The notes beneath the pieces were generated by a model. The model did no database searches, had not been told where the DNA came from, and was given only the letters and a program-made list of their open reading frames with translations. Shown one piece after another: positions 46,825 through 57,515 of a stretch of DNA of 64,000 bases (positions within the stretch are counted from its first letter, which is position 1; every line of letters starts with the position of its first letter). A program made the translations under genes and the position numbers. The DNA comes from Ophiosphaerella korrae (taxonomy: Eukaryota > Ascomycota > Dothideomycetes > Pleosporales > Phaeosphaeriaceae): assembly GCA_028456385.1 (NCBI GenBank), contig JALNQF010000221.1, positions 1 through 64,000 on the forward strand. Reading direction: 5' to 3'.

Positions 46825-48810
46825 TGCAGTTGTTGTGGTTCAGTCGAAAGTCCAAAAAGCAAAGGAATATTTTACTTTTGCGACTTTATCTATGGCATAT
46901 ATCGACTCCTCTTCGGTAGTGTTGCAGGATTTGTGCCGATAGGCCAACACCTCAGACACACTATGTTCACATGGCCATCGTGGCTATGGATGGTTTGGGA
47001 TAATTGGAGCCCCCGGTTTATTTCTTGTAATCCTGGCACGGTCCATCTTTTGGCTGAATTGTGAGTGGTAAAATGCTGCATAAGGCATATTAAAGCCCCA
47101 CGCTTGTGTAACACGAGGCTCGTAAGGGAGTGTAGCTAGCAGTGGGGCGCTATGAATCGCAAGTACGCCGAGTTCTGTTGGTAAAACTATTCATGATAAT
47201 AATGTGGAGGAAATGGAATCTCGAAGCGATAAATTGCGCCAACGAATAGGGTTGCGAAAAGCTAATATGATTTTCCCCATCTTTGCCAGAATAATAGATT
47301 GAGTGCACCGATCACAACCGCTCCTGGGGCACCTAATGACGATGATTCTTTTTGAATCGAAGCATTTGGATATATATGAAAATGACACGAGGTAAAAAGA
47401 ATATCTCGTATATTTCAGGTTTGTCTGGTATGAAGAGCAACACCTCAACTCGGTCTGTATCATGAAAATAAGCCTTTTCAAAGCGCAGTTCCACTCCTAG
47501 TCCCAAGCACCATATTCTGAACTCGAAGCTAGCTGCTTAAAAGTTTGATGTGAGTAAGATTCAGCAAGACGTCAATTTGCATCTTTCATGAATAGCGAAG
47601 GACGTGGATGGCCTATTCATAGGGCACCTTATTTCTGTCAGAGGATCATGGAAGTTGAACGACTGGTTACATACCAAACAGTAATCTTAAAAACCTGCTT
47701 CGGGTTTTGAGAAAAGTCGTGTTAGTCGGCGCCGTGGCACCGGGCGCGGTTTGACACTGACCAACTTCTAGAGCATGAATACAGGGACTAGGGTATAATG
47801 AAGTGCCGGGGGTTCTGGGTCGAGCCAACCTTATATTTTTTTTTTGGAATTTGGTAGTGCACATCACCATACAGTTGTTAAACGTGAATGTTGTGATGGG
47901 GGTACATCTAAGATCAGATATGATTATTGGTGAGAGGACCTAATCGGTTTGCGCAATTTTAGATTTAGTAAAGGATTGATGGTGATGTTGCACCGAACTC
48001 AAAAAGATATTTTTACTAACATGAATTAGGTAGGATTTGACAAGTAATCTCATTTGCAACGTGGGATCTTGATTCTGGTCGGCCCGTGGTGGAGAACGTC
48101 TGTGAGTAGGAAGTACCCAGGTACATGACTCATTCTACGTGGCTGTATGTTGCCTATGTGATTCGGAAAAAGGTTGCCTTAGACACGCAAAGTCACAATA
48201 GTAAGCGACAACTTATTATTATTGAAAACTAGCATCATTGTTCGCCCTCCATGTATTAGAAATAGGGCAGTACTATTTTCACGGGTTGTAGTTATAGGTT
48301 CCATGTCTACTAGCCAGGATTTCCATCATAATGGAGCTTGAGCACTTTTGGTACCGAATACGGTACCTAACTAGCGTCGCACGCCCCTTGAAAATCCCAC
48401 CGACTGTGTCCAAATGCCCTCGAATCTCAGCTTGACACCAGCACAACGTTGACCACTAGGGCCATTTGTCTTGAACAACGCGACGGAGAAATTAAAGCCG
48501 TCCGTTTGCTGTGGCGTCTTGGTCGATTCATACATCTGCCCCACTAATCAAAATGACATGCAATCTTCGATGACAAAGGAGGACCCTCGATTTCTTCCCG
48601 TAGTCTCTTTCGCCATCGTCTCGACTTTCACTCATTTCTGTTGCCCTGAGTGGAACCACGACGCTGTCAGATATAGGGGAAGTGCTGAAGTACATTCGAC
48701 CAATGCTGGGTTATTGTTGTTTTGCTTGAAGTTGTTAATAGGCATAATCTCTTGACATTTATCACTGGTAACCTATTTTACTCTTGTCAATATTCTACCT
48801 CGGCCTCAAT
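46825..48810. other. Gene-poor spacer, about 2 kb
   Basis: No gene family was recognised on either strand; frames up to about 120 codons look non-coding. The first part should hold the 7-TM gene promoter. A T/A-rich stretch lies near 47820-47850. Confidence 0.5.
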
Positions 48811-50711
48811 ATGCCTACATTCTCACGTTTGGCTTTGGCAACTCAGTTCTTCGGCACTCCTTCCTTGCCTGGTCTTGCAGCCTCAGTACCTCAAGATTAT
48901 GACTATGTAATGGTTGGTGGCGAAATAACGGGTTTAGTAGTAGCTAACTGGTTGCGTGAAAACAAGAATAGTAAGTTTACGTCTTTCGTGGAAGAATAAA
49001 TTTTAGGCAACTAAGCTTCCTTTCGTAGGCTCTATTCTTGTCATTGAGAGTGGTGAATCGGTCGATAATGATGGCACTATGATTCCATACAAGGCCAATG
49101 ATCTCACTGCAAGCGCTGGGCTACTTTGAAATGATGTTACATGCAAACCCGAACCTAGGCTCGGCAACACGCCATACAATGTCCTTGTAGCGAAGGTCCT
49201 TGGCGGAGGATCAGTTATCAATGGCATGATATATGACCGGGGCCCAGCAGCCGACTACGATGCATGGAGACTTTAGGTAACCATGGGTGGGGATGGAAGG
49301 GCATGGAACCATACTTCAAGAATGGCACCACTTTCCAACCTCCATCTGCAAAGATTGCTGAGCAGTACGATATCACGTGGGACTCTGAGGCCTATGGGAA
49401 TGGCCCGTTGGTTGTCAGTATCACCAGCAATCAGTACGGTGATATCAAAAGCTATTGGGCGGCATGGAAAGCCACTGGTGTGCATGCACCCACTAACGGT
49501 AACAATGGCGAGGCGTATGGACCTTCATGGTATGGGAACACCATGGACGGGAAAACTGGACGAAGAGCTCATGCGCGGTACGCATATATTAACCCTATCA
49601 GGACACATACTAACATGGAGATCCTCACGAAGACAACCACTCAAAAGATTATATTCAATGATAAAAAGCAACCTACGATGGCTAGGGGCGTTGAAATTAC
49701 CGACGATACAGTGCCAAGACTTCCATCATGTCCGCAAAGAGGTTGTCCTCGCCGCTGGTGCAATACAAACACCTAAGCTCCTACAGCTGAGTGGTATGGG
49801 CCCTAAATCGGTACTCGACGCCGCTGGCATAGAGACCCGAGTTTCGCTTGATATTGTGGACTCAAACTTCCAAGACCATCCATACGCAACTGTCATATTC
49901 AACACCACAACCAACACCTTTCCAAATCAAAATTCTCTAAGCAACAATTCCACTTTTAGGGCTTCTGCCTGGGAGGAATACGTTCACAACAAGACCGGCC
50001 CGTATACATATGCTCGTGGCAATGCCTTGGCCTTTGTGTCCCTACCCGATATGACGAACGACACTGATTCAATTGCCAAGACCCTGCATGATCAAAAGGA
50101 CGAAACCTACTTGCCAGCCATGTACAAAAGCATTGAAAAGCCTCTAAAAGGCTTCGCTCGTCAACACAAGGTAATTTCAAGTAACTTCAAGCGCTCAGAT
50201 GCTGCCGTGGCTGAATTTCCCGTGCCTGCGGACGGCACATACGGCCTCGTCGGTGTCCAAAAGCCTCTATCGCGTGGAACAGTTTACATCAACGCTTCTA
50301 ACCCTACCGGCCCACCCGAAGTCACGCACAATGCATTTCCGAACCCCATCCATCGTACCATTATGGCTATTGGTCTGCGCTTTTTTTCGTACTGTCTAGG
50401 CTCGACCAGAACTCGACCGTTTCCAAATCTCTGAGACTGTACCTGGTTTTCAGTGCACTGCTGATGAAGAAATCTTCGATGCAGTGCTTTCTAAAGCATC
50501 ACTGTCACCCACCCTTGCCCATCTCTCGGGCTCGTATCCTATGATGCCGGAACATGTGGGTGGTTGTGTTGATGATCAGTTGATCGTGTATGGGACGCAG
50601 CACCTTTCCATTGTCGATGCATCCATCATTCCGATTATACCATCCGGTCATCTTCAGGCTACCATGTATGGTATTGGCGAAAAGGCTGCTGATATTATCA
50701 AGGCTAGATAG
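48811..50711 (+). pseudogene. GMC oxidoreductase pseudogene (glucose/aryl-alcohol oxidase type)
   Basis: The sequence reads as a secreted FAD-dependent GMC oxidase: a hydrophobic leader, then DYVMVGGEITGLVVANWL. The FAD motif GGGTAG has become GGEITG. Then come ILVIESGE, VLGGGSVINGMIYDRGP, and the C-terminal VDASIIPIIPSGHLQATMYGIGEKAADIIK. One normal intron is seen (48971-49028). Lesions: TGA for an expected Trp at 49127-49129, a frameshift and stop near 49274, a frameshift near 49713, an indel in the seven-T run at 50381-50387, and TAG at 50397-50399. Intact relatives make H2O2 while oxidising sugars or alcohols in plant biomass. The number of breaks excludes function, though the coding similarity is still high, so inactivation is fairly recent. 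Confidence 0.85.
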
Positions 50712-51019
50712 AGTTTCCCCCTCAATTTTACGGAGACCATCTTTTAAGACGCTTGCTGATTACACTGAGCTCTTTGTTATTCAAAGACAAAACAACGCCC
50801 ACCCATGTTGTCGCGAAGTTATTAATATGAGAAGAATACGAGATTGCACTACGAATATCCGAAAATAGTAATGTGGGACAGCACGTGGGTAGAAACGAGC
50901 ATACGTCTATGTGATGTGTCGCAAGAGCTATCAGGCGAGCAACAGCTTGCATGCGTTGTAACCCGTTCCCTCATGGGTGTTGAAGTCACTATATTGTTTT
51001 ATAATTTTTCTACAGTCGT

Positions 51020-51072
51020 GGCTTGTTCATGAAGGCTTGTTCATGAAGGCTTGTTCATGAAGGCTTGTTCAT
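51020..51072. repeat. 14-bp tandem repeat, 3.8 copies
   Basis: Perfect copies of ggcttgttcatgaa start at 51020, 51034 and 51048, with a partial copy at 51062. Perfect identity suggests recent slippage. Confidence 0.9.
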
Positions 51073-51361
51073 TTCACTTTTGACAAGATCTATGGTAAGG
51101 ACAACCAGAGTATTGAGTAGAGCAAAAGTTTTATCTTGGCTCTGATATTTGAAAATTGTGACAACGCCCGGCGAACACGATAGGCAACGAATTGGCAACC
51201 ATGCAGTTGAAATTTGGTCATAGAGGTTTCTTCGGCGAGATAGTGTGCTGGAGAATGACGTGAGGGAGTCGATATTGAACTGGGCATAATATTGGCACGG
51301 TCAGTCAAACCGCCAGTATCTGCGATTATTACGACGTTACCTCTGGGTTACCTACTTTGTA

Positions 51362-51488
51362 CAGTGCTTTCGCATGGTGGAGCGCATCCCTATCAAAGTT
51401 TGGCGAGTCGGAGCATACAGCCAGTGTGACCCAGAGCCGTAATTCGTCAAACGTTGACAGGGATGCGCTCCACCGTGCGAAGGCACTG
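51362..51488. mobile_element. 127-bp MITE (Tc1/mariner-like, TA duplication)
   Basis: The termini CAGTGCTTTCGCA and TGCGAAGGCACTG are inverted, and the two arms match for about 46 bp with five mismatches (mostly transitions). TA flanks both sides (51360-51361, 51489-51490). The whole unit can fold into one long hairpin. It is too short to encode a transposase, so a full-length relative would have to mobilise it. The CAGT ends and the TA target are typical of pogo/Fot-type Tc1/mariner elements. Confidence 0.85.
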
Positions 51489-53275
51489 TATATCAATTAC
51501 CCCGTCGTCTGGAACGGCAGTTCTATTTGCTAATGTAAGCGAGGCCATTTCGCGCCAGACGATGGGATAACCATCATTGTTACTACAGCTGGTGTATTTC
51601 TGCAACTAAAGAGTTTCGATATTTTCAGTGAGTGAGAAATGACATAGGTGTAGCGCGTTCCACTATCTAAGTTCTCATTAACCCATGTCGCAGTCTCTAT
51701 GGAAACCATGGTATTGCTTTATGACTGATAGTTTGTTCCGAACCCGAGTACAAGTTCGCCCTCTGGTAGAAGCAGAAACGACGTGCATTGGGCGGTACTG
51801 CGAGTAGTGCGTTAGGAAAACCCACTTCAATATGACGACCTAATAAGGATGAGAACACCTGTGATATGCGCTTGAAATCGTGCTAATAGCTACAACAAAG
51901 CTCTCTACTTCTTCGGCGGCTCCGAAAATACTTGAAGCATTGCTTCTGCATATATGGCAGAAACCGTCCGATAATGCGAAGGGGCGGGGAGGGGCTGTTG
52001 AAAAGGATAGTGGCAGATCGCAGGCGCACAACCATGGTACCAGAGCTGTGTCAAGGACGTCAGGATCTACTCCCCTAGGTAGAGTAGCATGATTCTTGCA
52101 GAGTGTGGTAGATGCTGCGTCGGTCAGCTGGAGTACATCAATATCTTGGCGCTGATCCAGGGGTCGGATGTAGTTGCATCGCATGGATTTTGCAACCTCC
52201 ACTCCAGTGAAGAACGTTCTCCACAACTTGGCTATGTTTTACATGACGCAATGTCATTGGGGCAGAGGGAAGCCACATGGTCGCACAGGAGCAATTGGTA
52301 AGTTGAGACAGCGTATGCACTGTTGTAGATCGCCATCTAAAAGAGAAATTGTTTGCCTTTCTCCTCGGTCTGCAGGTCTTATATCCGCTTGGTGGTCGCG
52401 CAAATCATTCGATCATCGCAAGGATGGAGCCAGGTCGGCCCCAGCTGTAGCGCGCCAAGTGGTCCGTGGAACCAAAACCATAGTTACCTAGGTTCTGGCA
52501 TTCTTTCCGCACAGTTGACTGTCCAAAGCGGATTGGGGAGTGGTATTTTGATTCGTGGGTTGCGGCTGCGGGGTCATGATTAATGGTGTTCAAGTATTGT
52601 TCATATACAGGATGCGTCGTTTGAAAGTGGCGTATTTGTACAAGCAACTGGCCTGCCCGTTTCGCTGCTGTGGTATGTGAGAACGTGAAACTTTGGTGAG
52701 CTAAGAGCAAATAGCGCATCTTTTTGTGGTTCAAAGACAAGCGGGAGGACAAGGGCTCAAGGACAGCATGCTGACTGTACCTTTCGCAAACTAACTTTGG
52801 GCTTGCATGTTGGGACATAATGGGTAAAAGGAGCGCAACGCCACAACCACGAAGGCGCGAGGACGCAGCGGTGCTGCGCGCCATGTCAGGGAGGTCTGAG
52901 CTTAGCGCCAATCAATTCGGGCGATGATGCAGTTCTCGAAACCGATGAAACCGGTAATTTTCCCAGGCTAGGCGTTTTACATCTTATCGTTTTGCATCTA
53001 TCGTTTTGTCTGGTGTGGTTAGAAGAACCGCTGGTCCTTGTAGGTTCGGCGCGTTAGTTACAGCACCCTGGACGGTGGGCACTCGACGCTGGCGGGGCAG
53101 CACAACGAGAAGCCACCCAAGACCGAGATTGCGCGTCACCCCCCATCTCATGTAATGCTAGTTGACAAGTTGCAGATGCTGTCTGACATCAAATCTTGTT
53201 CATTGAACACGGGCCCATTTCCTGGGCTAGGATGTCGTCATGCAAAAGACCCATTTTTCAAGTACCGATTAGGTA

Positions 53276-53513
53276 CAAGGGTGGTGCACGAATTCTTGGG
53301 CATGGCTCGTGCAGCGCATGGGCCATAAAACGATTGTTTACTCCAATAGAATCCTATATACAATTCAGAACATCGTTGTAAGACTACATAGAAGGCTAGA
53401 GGTGAGTGTACACAATACGAATTGATCTAAGTCGTATGTAAATTATAGTGTACGTAAGATTCGATTGAATTCTACGCGCACGAGCCATGCTCAAGAATTT
53501 TGCTCCCCCCTTG
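53276..53513. mobile_element. 238-bp MITE-like inverted-repeat element
   Basis: Terminal inverted repeats begin CAAGGGTGG and CAAGGGGGG (reverse strand) and match for about 33 bp with five mismatches, including the shared core GCATGGCTCGTGC. TA lies on both sides (53274-53275, 53514-53515), and the flank AGG/AGGT is also similar. The interior is AT-richer and non-coding. It is a different family from the 51.36-kb element. Confidence 0.75.
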
Positions 53514-54273
53514 TAGGTATGTGAGTGCACAATGCCTTTGTAGCGAAACCGACAAAGAGCTTTGTGCAGATTCCGATCCCCCATGGCCTAAGGCTTGGTG
53601 ATCAAAGACATCAAAGACAGTCATATGAAATATTGTCACACGTCTCGTGGGGAAATTAGAAAAGTGGAGCTATGATTATCGTCAACCCTTTACACCCAGA
53701 ACCTGTTATCCCATCCGCTGCTGAATCGGTGACCGAGATGCCGCGGCTGTGATCAGCTTATCGGGCGGATCACGATATGCAAATGGCGGCCTGGTGCGAG
53801 AACGAGCTTATGGTACGATTAAGCGAGCTGGAATGGTTCCTGCATTGTGTGGATGCGCCGAGCCACTATCCAAGACTACACCCACCAATTATGCTCAGAA
53901 CTGTGCACCCTATACCTGGGCGCCAGGCACCTGTTGACTATTTTTGCCATGCCAAGGTTTTATCTCACAATGGCTTACCCGTCGAATGCTGGGCCGGTGG
54001 AGGGCCTGAGGTCTTGCTGATCCTTCGCTCCTGGTGCCAGTCTACATCCTGTCGCGTTTCAACACGCTTCTTGCCATCACTCCGTAGACTCTTTTCATAC
54101 CTAACATCTCTCTTCCTTTTTCTTCTCACCTTCATCTCTACCTTCTTTGCAAAACTTATTTTTGGCCCTAAGTGGTCTCCTAATCGTTCAGCCTCCATCG
54201 GCTTTACTTTCGCTTATATCTGCAATCTATTTGTATTGCCTGTAGCGTGAAACCTAGACAGCGCCTTTCCAGC

Positions 54274-55659
54274 ATGTATCTTTCTACCATTGCTGTCGCT
54301 ATTATTGCGACCGTTGTCCCACTTACAAGCGCTCATGGCGCTGAACTTCCCCAGATTCTTGGACTTGATGTAGCAGACTTGAAGAGCCGGGACTTGCTAC
54401 GCGGGCTTGAAGCCCGACTTTCAGGAGCTGTTCACCATCCTGACGAGGGTAAACTGGAAGCCCGCCAAGGTAGTCCACGCGAATGTGGTGAGGGTATTGG
54501 GTCTTGCCCAGCTGGCCAATGTTGCTCTCGGGCTTTCTGTAAGAGCACCTTGCACATATGAGAGCACGAATGTTAATAATTTCCAGATTGTGGAACAAGT
54601 CCCGATCACTGCTACTCGCCTGGATGTAATTACAAATGGGGACCTGGCTGTCCAGAAAACAAAGCTCCTGCCGGTACGAACACATCTTCCGTTCCGCGTG
54701 ATAAACTCGGCTCGATCAAATATGGTGGTATTGGTATCCGCTCCTGTGTTAAACCTGGTGTGGTTGCACTTACATTCGACGACGGCCCGCAAGAGAAACT
54801 CACCGATCATATTCTTGACCTTTTTAAGAGCCACGACGCAAAAGCGACGTTCTTCATTACCGGTAACAACATCAATAAGGGACAGGTTGATATCAAGTAT
54901 CAGGATGTTGTCAAACGCATGGACGCCGAAGGCCATCAAATCGCCTCTCACACCTACACGCATTTGAATCTGAGCCAGATCAGTTCTGTGGATCGCAAAA
55001 ACCAGATGTGGATGAACGAGATGGCTATTCGCAATATTGTAGGCAAGATCCCGACCTATATGCGACCGCCTTATTCCAGCTGCAACACCGAGTCCGGCTG
55101 CGACCAGGATCTGACTGATCTCGGATACCATATTACCAATTTCGACGTAGATACCGATGACTACAATAAGAACGACCCTTCACAAATCCAGCTATCGAAG
55201 GATTGGTTCAAAGGCAACATCACTAAGAATGGAGCCAAGGCAGAGAATTCTCAGTGGCTCACAATCGCTCACGATATCCTTCCACAGACTGCCAACAACC
55301 TGACAGAGTTCATGCTTTCGACTCTGACCCAGCTTGGTTATAAGGGCGTCACTGTCGGCGAGTGTCTAGGCGACCCTAAGGAGAACTGGTACCGCAAGGC
55401 CGACGGCGCTGCGACTAGCACGGCGAACACCACTCAGGTAAGCAACAAATCCTAAAAAGAGGGCTATGTGGATATCGCCTTGAAAGGTCTCATGTTACAT
55501 AATATTGCAACATGCTGACTTTGAAACTCCTAGGTCAACAAAGACGCCACGCCTACACCTACACCAAGTCAAGTCGCAAAGAACTCAGCGTTCTCTGTGC
55601 AAACGTCGATCTCGTCGATCGTCGCCGTACTTTTGTTCTCCGTCGCGTTTGCCATTTAA
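54274..55659 (+). CDS. Chitin deacetylase with hevein-type chitin-binding domain, probable GPI anchor
   Basis: Exons 54274-54538, 54587-55437 and 55534-55659 give 413 residues. A signal peptide (1-20, ...VPLTSA) and a propeptide-like stretch precede a chitin-binding type 1 domain (about 68-110; ECGEGIGSCPAGQCCS...YCGTSPDHCYSPGC). The NodB deacetylase domain follows with all five motifs: TFDDGP (151-156), SHTYTHLN (metal His pair), RPPYSSC, VDTDDYN and IAHD. The C-terminus has a Thr/Pro stretch and a hydrophobic tail (SISSIVAVLLFSVAFAI) suggesting a GPI anchor. Intron 1 (54539-54586) splits the hevein domain and joins as AFYCGTS; intron 2 (55438-55533) precedes the anchor exon. The enzyme removes acetyl groups from chitin to form chitosan, in wall remodelling or to avoid plant chitinases. 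It is intact between broken neighbours. The start at 54274 places the signal peptide correctly. Confidence 0.93.
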
Positions 55660-56258
55660 TGATATCCAGTTGGTTTGAAGACCATCCATTCGTTCATAGT
55701 TGAGTACGGCGAAACAATTATCATTTGGTTTTGTTGAGCAATCGATCCGTTGGAACGTTTTGCATACATTGGTTTTTAGCCATGACGTATTTAACGCACA
55801 TAGGAAGAGATTCAATGGCAGGATGGTCATCGAGACAAATTGTTCAACGAGGGGTAGCACAAGGCCATCCAGTAACGTAGGATACGGTCGAGAGATGATC
55901 ACCGGAGCTACGCGGAGATTTGTGATGCTTTACCATTGAGAATTCAAAAGCTTTCATTTCATGTGTATCGCGACTCGTACTCAATGGCATGGTCTTGATT
56001 TGAATCATGTGCGCCGCGCCGACCCAGGGTATATAACTCAACGATCAAAAGATCATGTAACGCCCGCACCCACTGGCAGAAAATCAGAATGACTATATCA
56101 AAACCTAGCATCAGACTTCGTAGTGCGTTGTGTGTTGATAGAAATCTTGCATGCATATCTGTCTGCCTGCTCAATTCGACTGATATTACTCATCGTTGAT
56201 TGAAAATGTGGGTATGTCTTCAGCCTTACGAGCTACGCAGTGGTCGGTCAAGGAATGA
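55660..56258. other. Intergenic
   Basis: 3' flank of the chitin deacetylase and of the minus-strand pseudogene. No gene was recognised. Confidence 0.6.
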
Positions 56259-57515
56259 TCAAGTTGTACTAGAATGCTTACCACACTTGGCAGTCTTCTC
56301 TTCCTGAGGACAGTGCTCAGCTGCGAACTCTAGGGCTTTGGCCTTGCGCTTATTGCCTACCGCATTGTGGCGAGCAGCTATCAGCGCCTCTAGCGGAGCA
56401 GCAGCGACGTTATAGACAGTATCGCCCTTGATCAATCCATCAGCCCGAGCCTTCCACTCCATGACTAAAGCAGCAATAACCGTGATGCGCTGCTGAAACG
56501 TCAAGTGTGCAGATTTCTTGACGTATTTCAGAAAGTTGGCGTCACGAATGGGCAGTACCGATGGCCCTTCATGGTGTAACTGCTCTGCGATTGCTTGTGC
56601 GTGTTACTCGTTGGATAACAGATTGCACATAAGCAGGCACTTACCACTACTCGCCAGCATGCTGCCTCCATGTCGACTATGTCGTGTGAACGAGACGCGC
56701 CAGCGACCCATCGCGATCTACAGGTAGTGCTTTCCTTATCCTTAGTGGACGAAGCATCCATCACTGCACCTAGTAGAGTACGGACTGCATTCTGTTGGTT
56801 AGCATCAGTCTGTGGGATGCTTGAGTCATCTCTTGGCGACTCCTAGTCACAGTTGAGTTTTGCAAGGCGAGCCTTGAAATCGTCCTGCGCTTCATCGCGA
56901 CCTGAGAACTGAAGGCGTAGCACACTGTAATCAGGAAGCTGGAAATTTTCTGGCTTGATTACAACTTCCTTGTTGTCGGCTTCAGCTTGCTTTTTCGAAG
57001 GCTTGCCTCGGGTCTCAGGCACATCTTGCGCCGGAAGGATCTGACGGTATCTAGGGGCCATAGCTGGCTGTAAAGCTGGCGACAGATTTGCCAGAAATTC
57101 GGCAAATAACTGGCTGTACGATTTAGGAATGCCTGGGGGAAGTTGTGATCTGCATGTTTCCCTACACCAGGTTATCGTCTTATAATCGATCTTGAGGGTA
57201 TTTACTGACTGAGTTTCAGGAACTTCGGCGCTCTCCTCCTCTTCACTAGGCAACTGATCAAAAAAACTACGATCCTTTGGATCTGTAATGTTATCCATCA
57301 CGCGCAGGGAATATTCCTCGTGCTCAGACGTAAACCCATCTCCTTGAAGAACTGTAACGGCGTCTGCTTCAGAGATGTACGCCTAGTCGCCCACCGCAGG
57401 CACTTCGCCGCCAGTTTCTGGCTGCTGAAGACGCCAGACATGTTGGCTCCCGTGGATGCTACAGGACTTGAATTCAGCGAAATCTAGATCACCAAGGAAT
57501 AGGTTATATCATTCA
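56259..57515 (-). pseudogene. Hypothetical gene family member with two CAG-to-TAG stops
   Basis: One minus-strand frame stays coding-like from about 57515 (LGDLDFAEFKSCSIHGSQ) through ADAVTVLQGDGFTSEHEEYS (near 57360-57310) to EAACWRVV near 56645, interrupted only by TAG at about 57386-57388 and TAG at 56843-56845. Both stops fit loss of a glutamine CAG. An intron (GTAAGT from 56644, acceptor about 56580) leads to HEGPSVLPIRDANFLKYVKK and a lysine-rich end (KRKAKALEFAAEHC). I do not recognise a characterised domain. The style recalls lineage-specific ascomycete families with a repeated DxEAACW motif, and that link is from memory only. Function unknown. The upstream end and any start codon are not resolved. 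Confidence 0.6.

Larger units (their letters stand above)
50712..54273. other. 3.5-kb spacer with small transposons
   Basis: Holds a 14-bp tandem repeat and two TA-flanked inverted-repeat elements, listed separately. Frames at 51840-52226 and 52405-52911 (minus) and 53777-54250 (plus) have no recognisable domains. The last 150 bp before the chitin deacetylase is pyrimidine-rich (about 54100-54140) and likely promoter. Confidence 0.5.

Noticed and set aside
51840..52911. Minus-strand frames of 128 and 168 codons
   Set aside because: No domains and no splice-linked partners; they lie in a spacer rich in small mobile elements.
53777..54250. 157-codon plus-strand frame before the chitin deacetylase
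   Set aside because: Its hydrophobic end comes from the pyrimidine-rich promoter; no homologous features seen.
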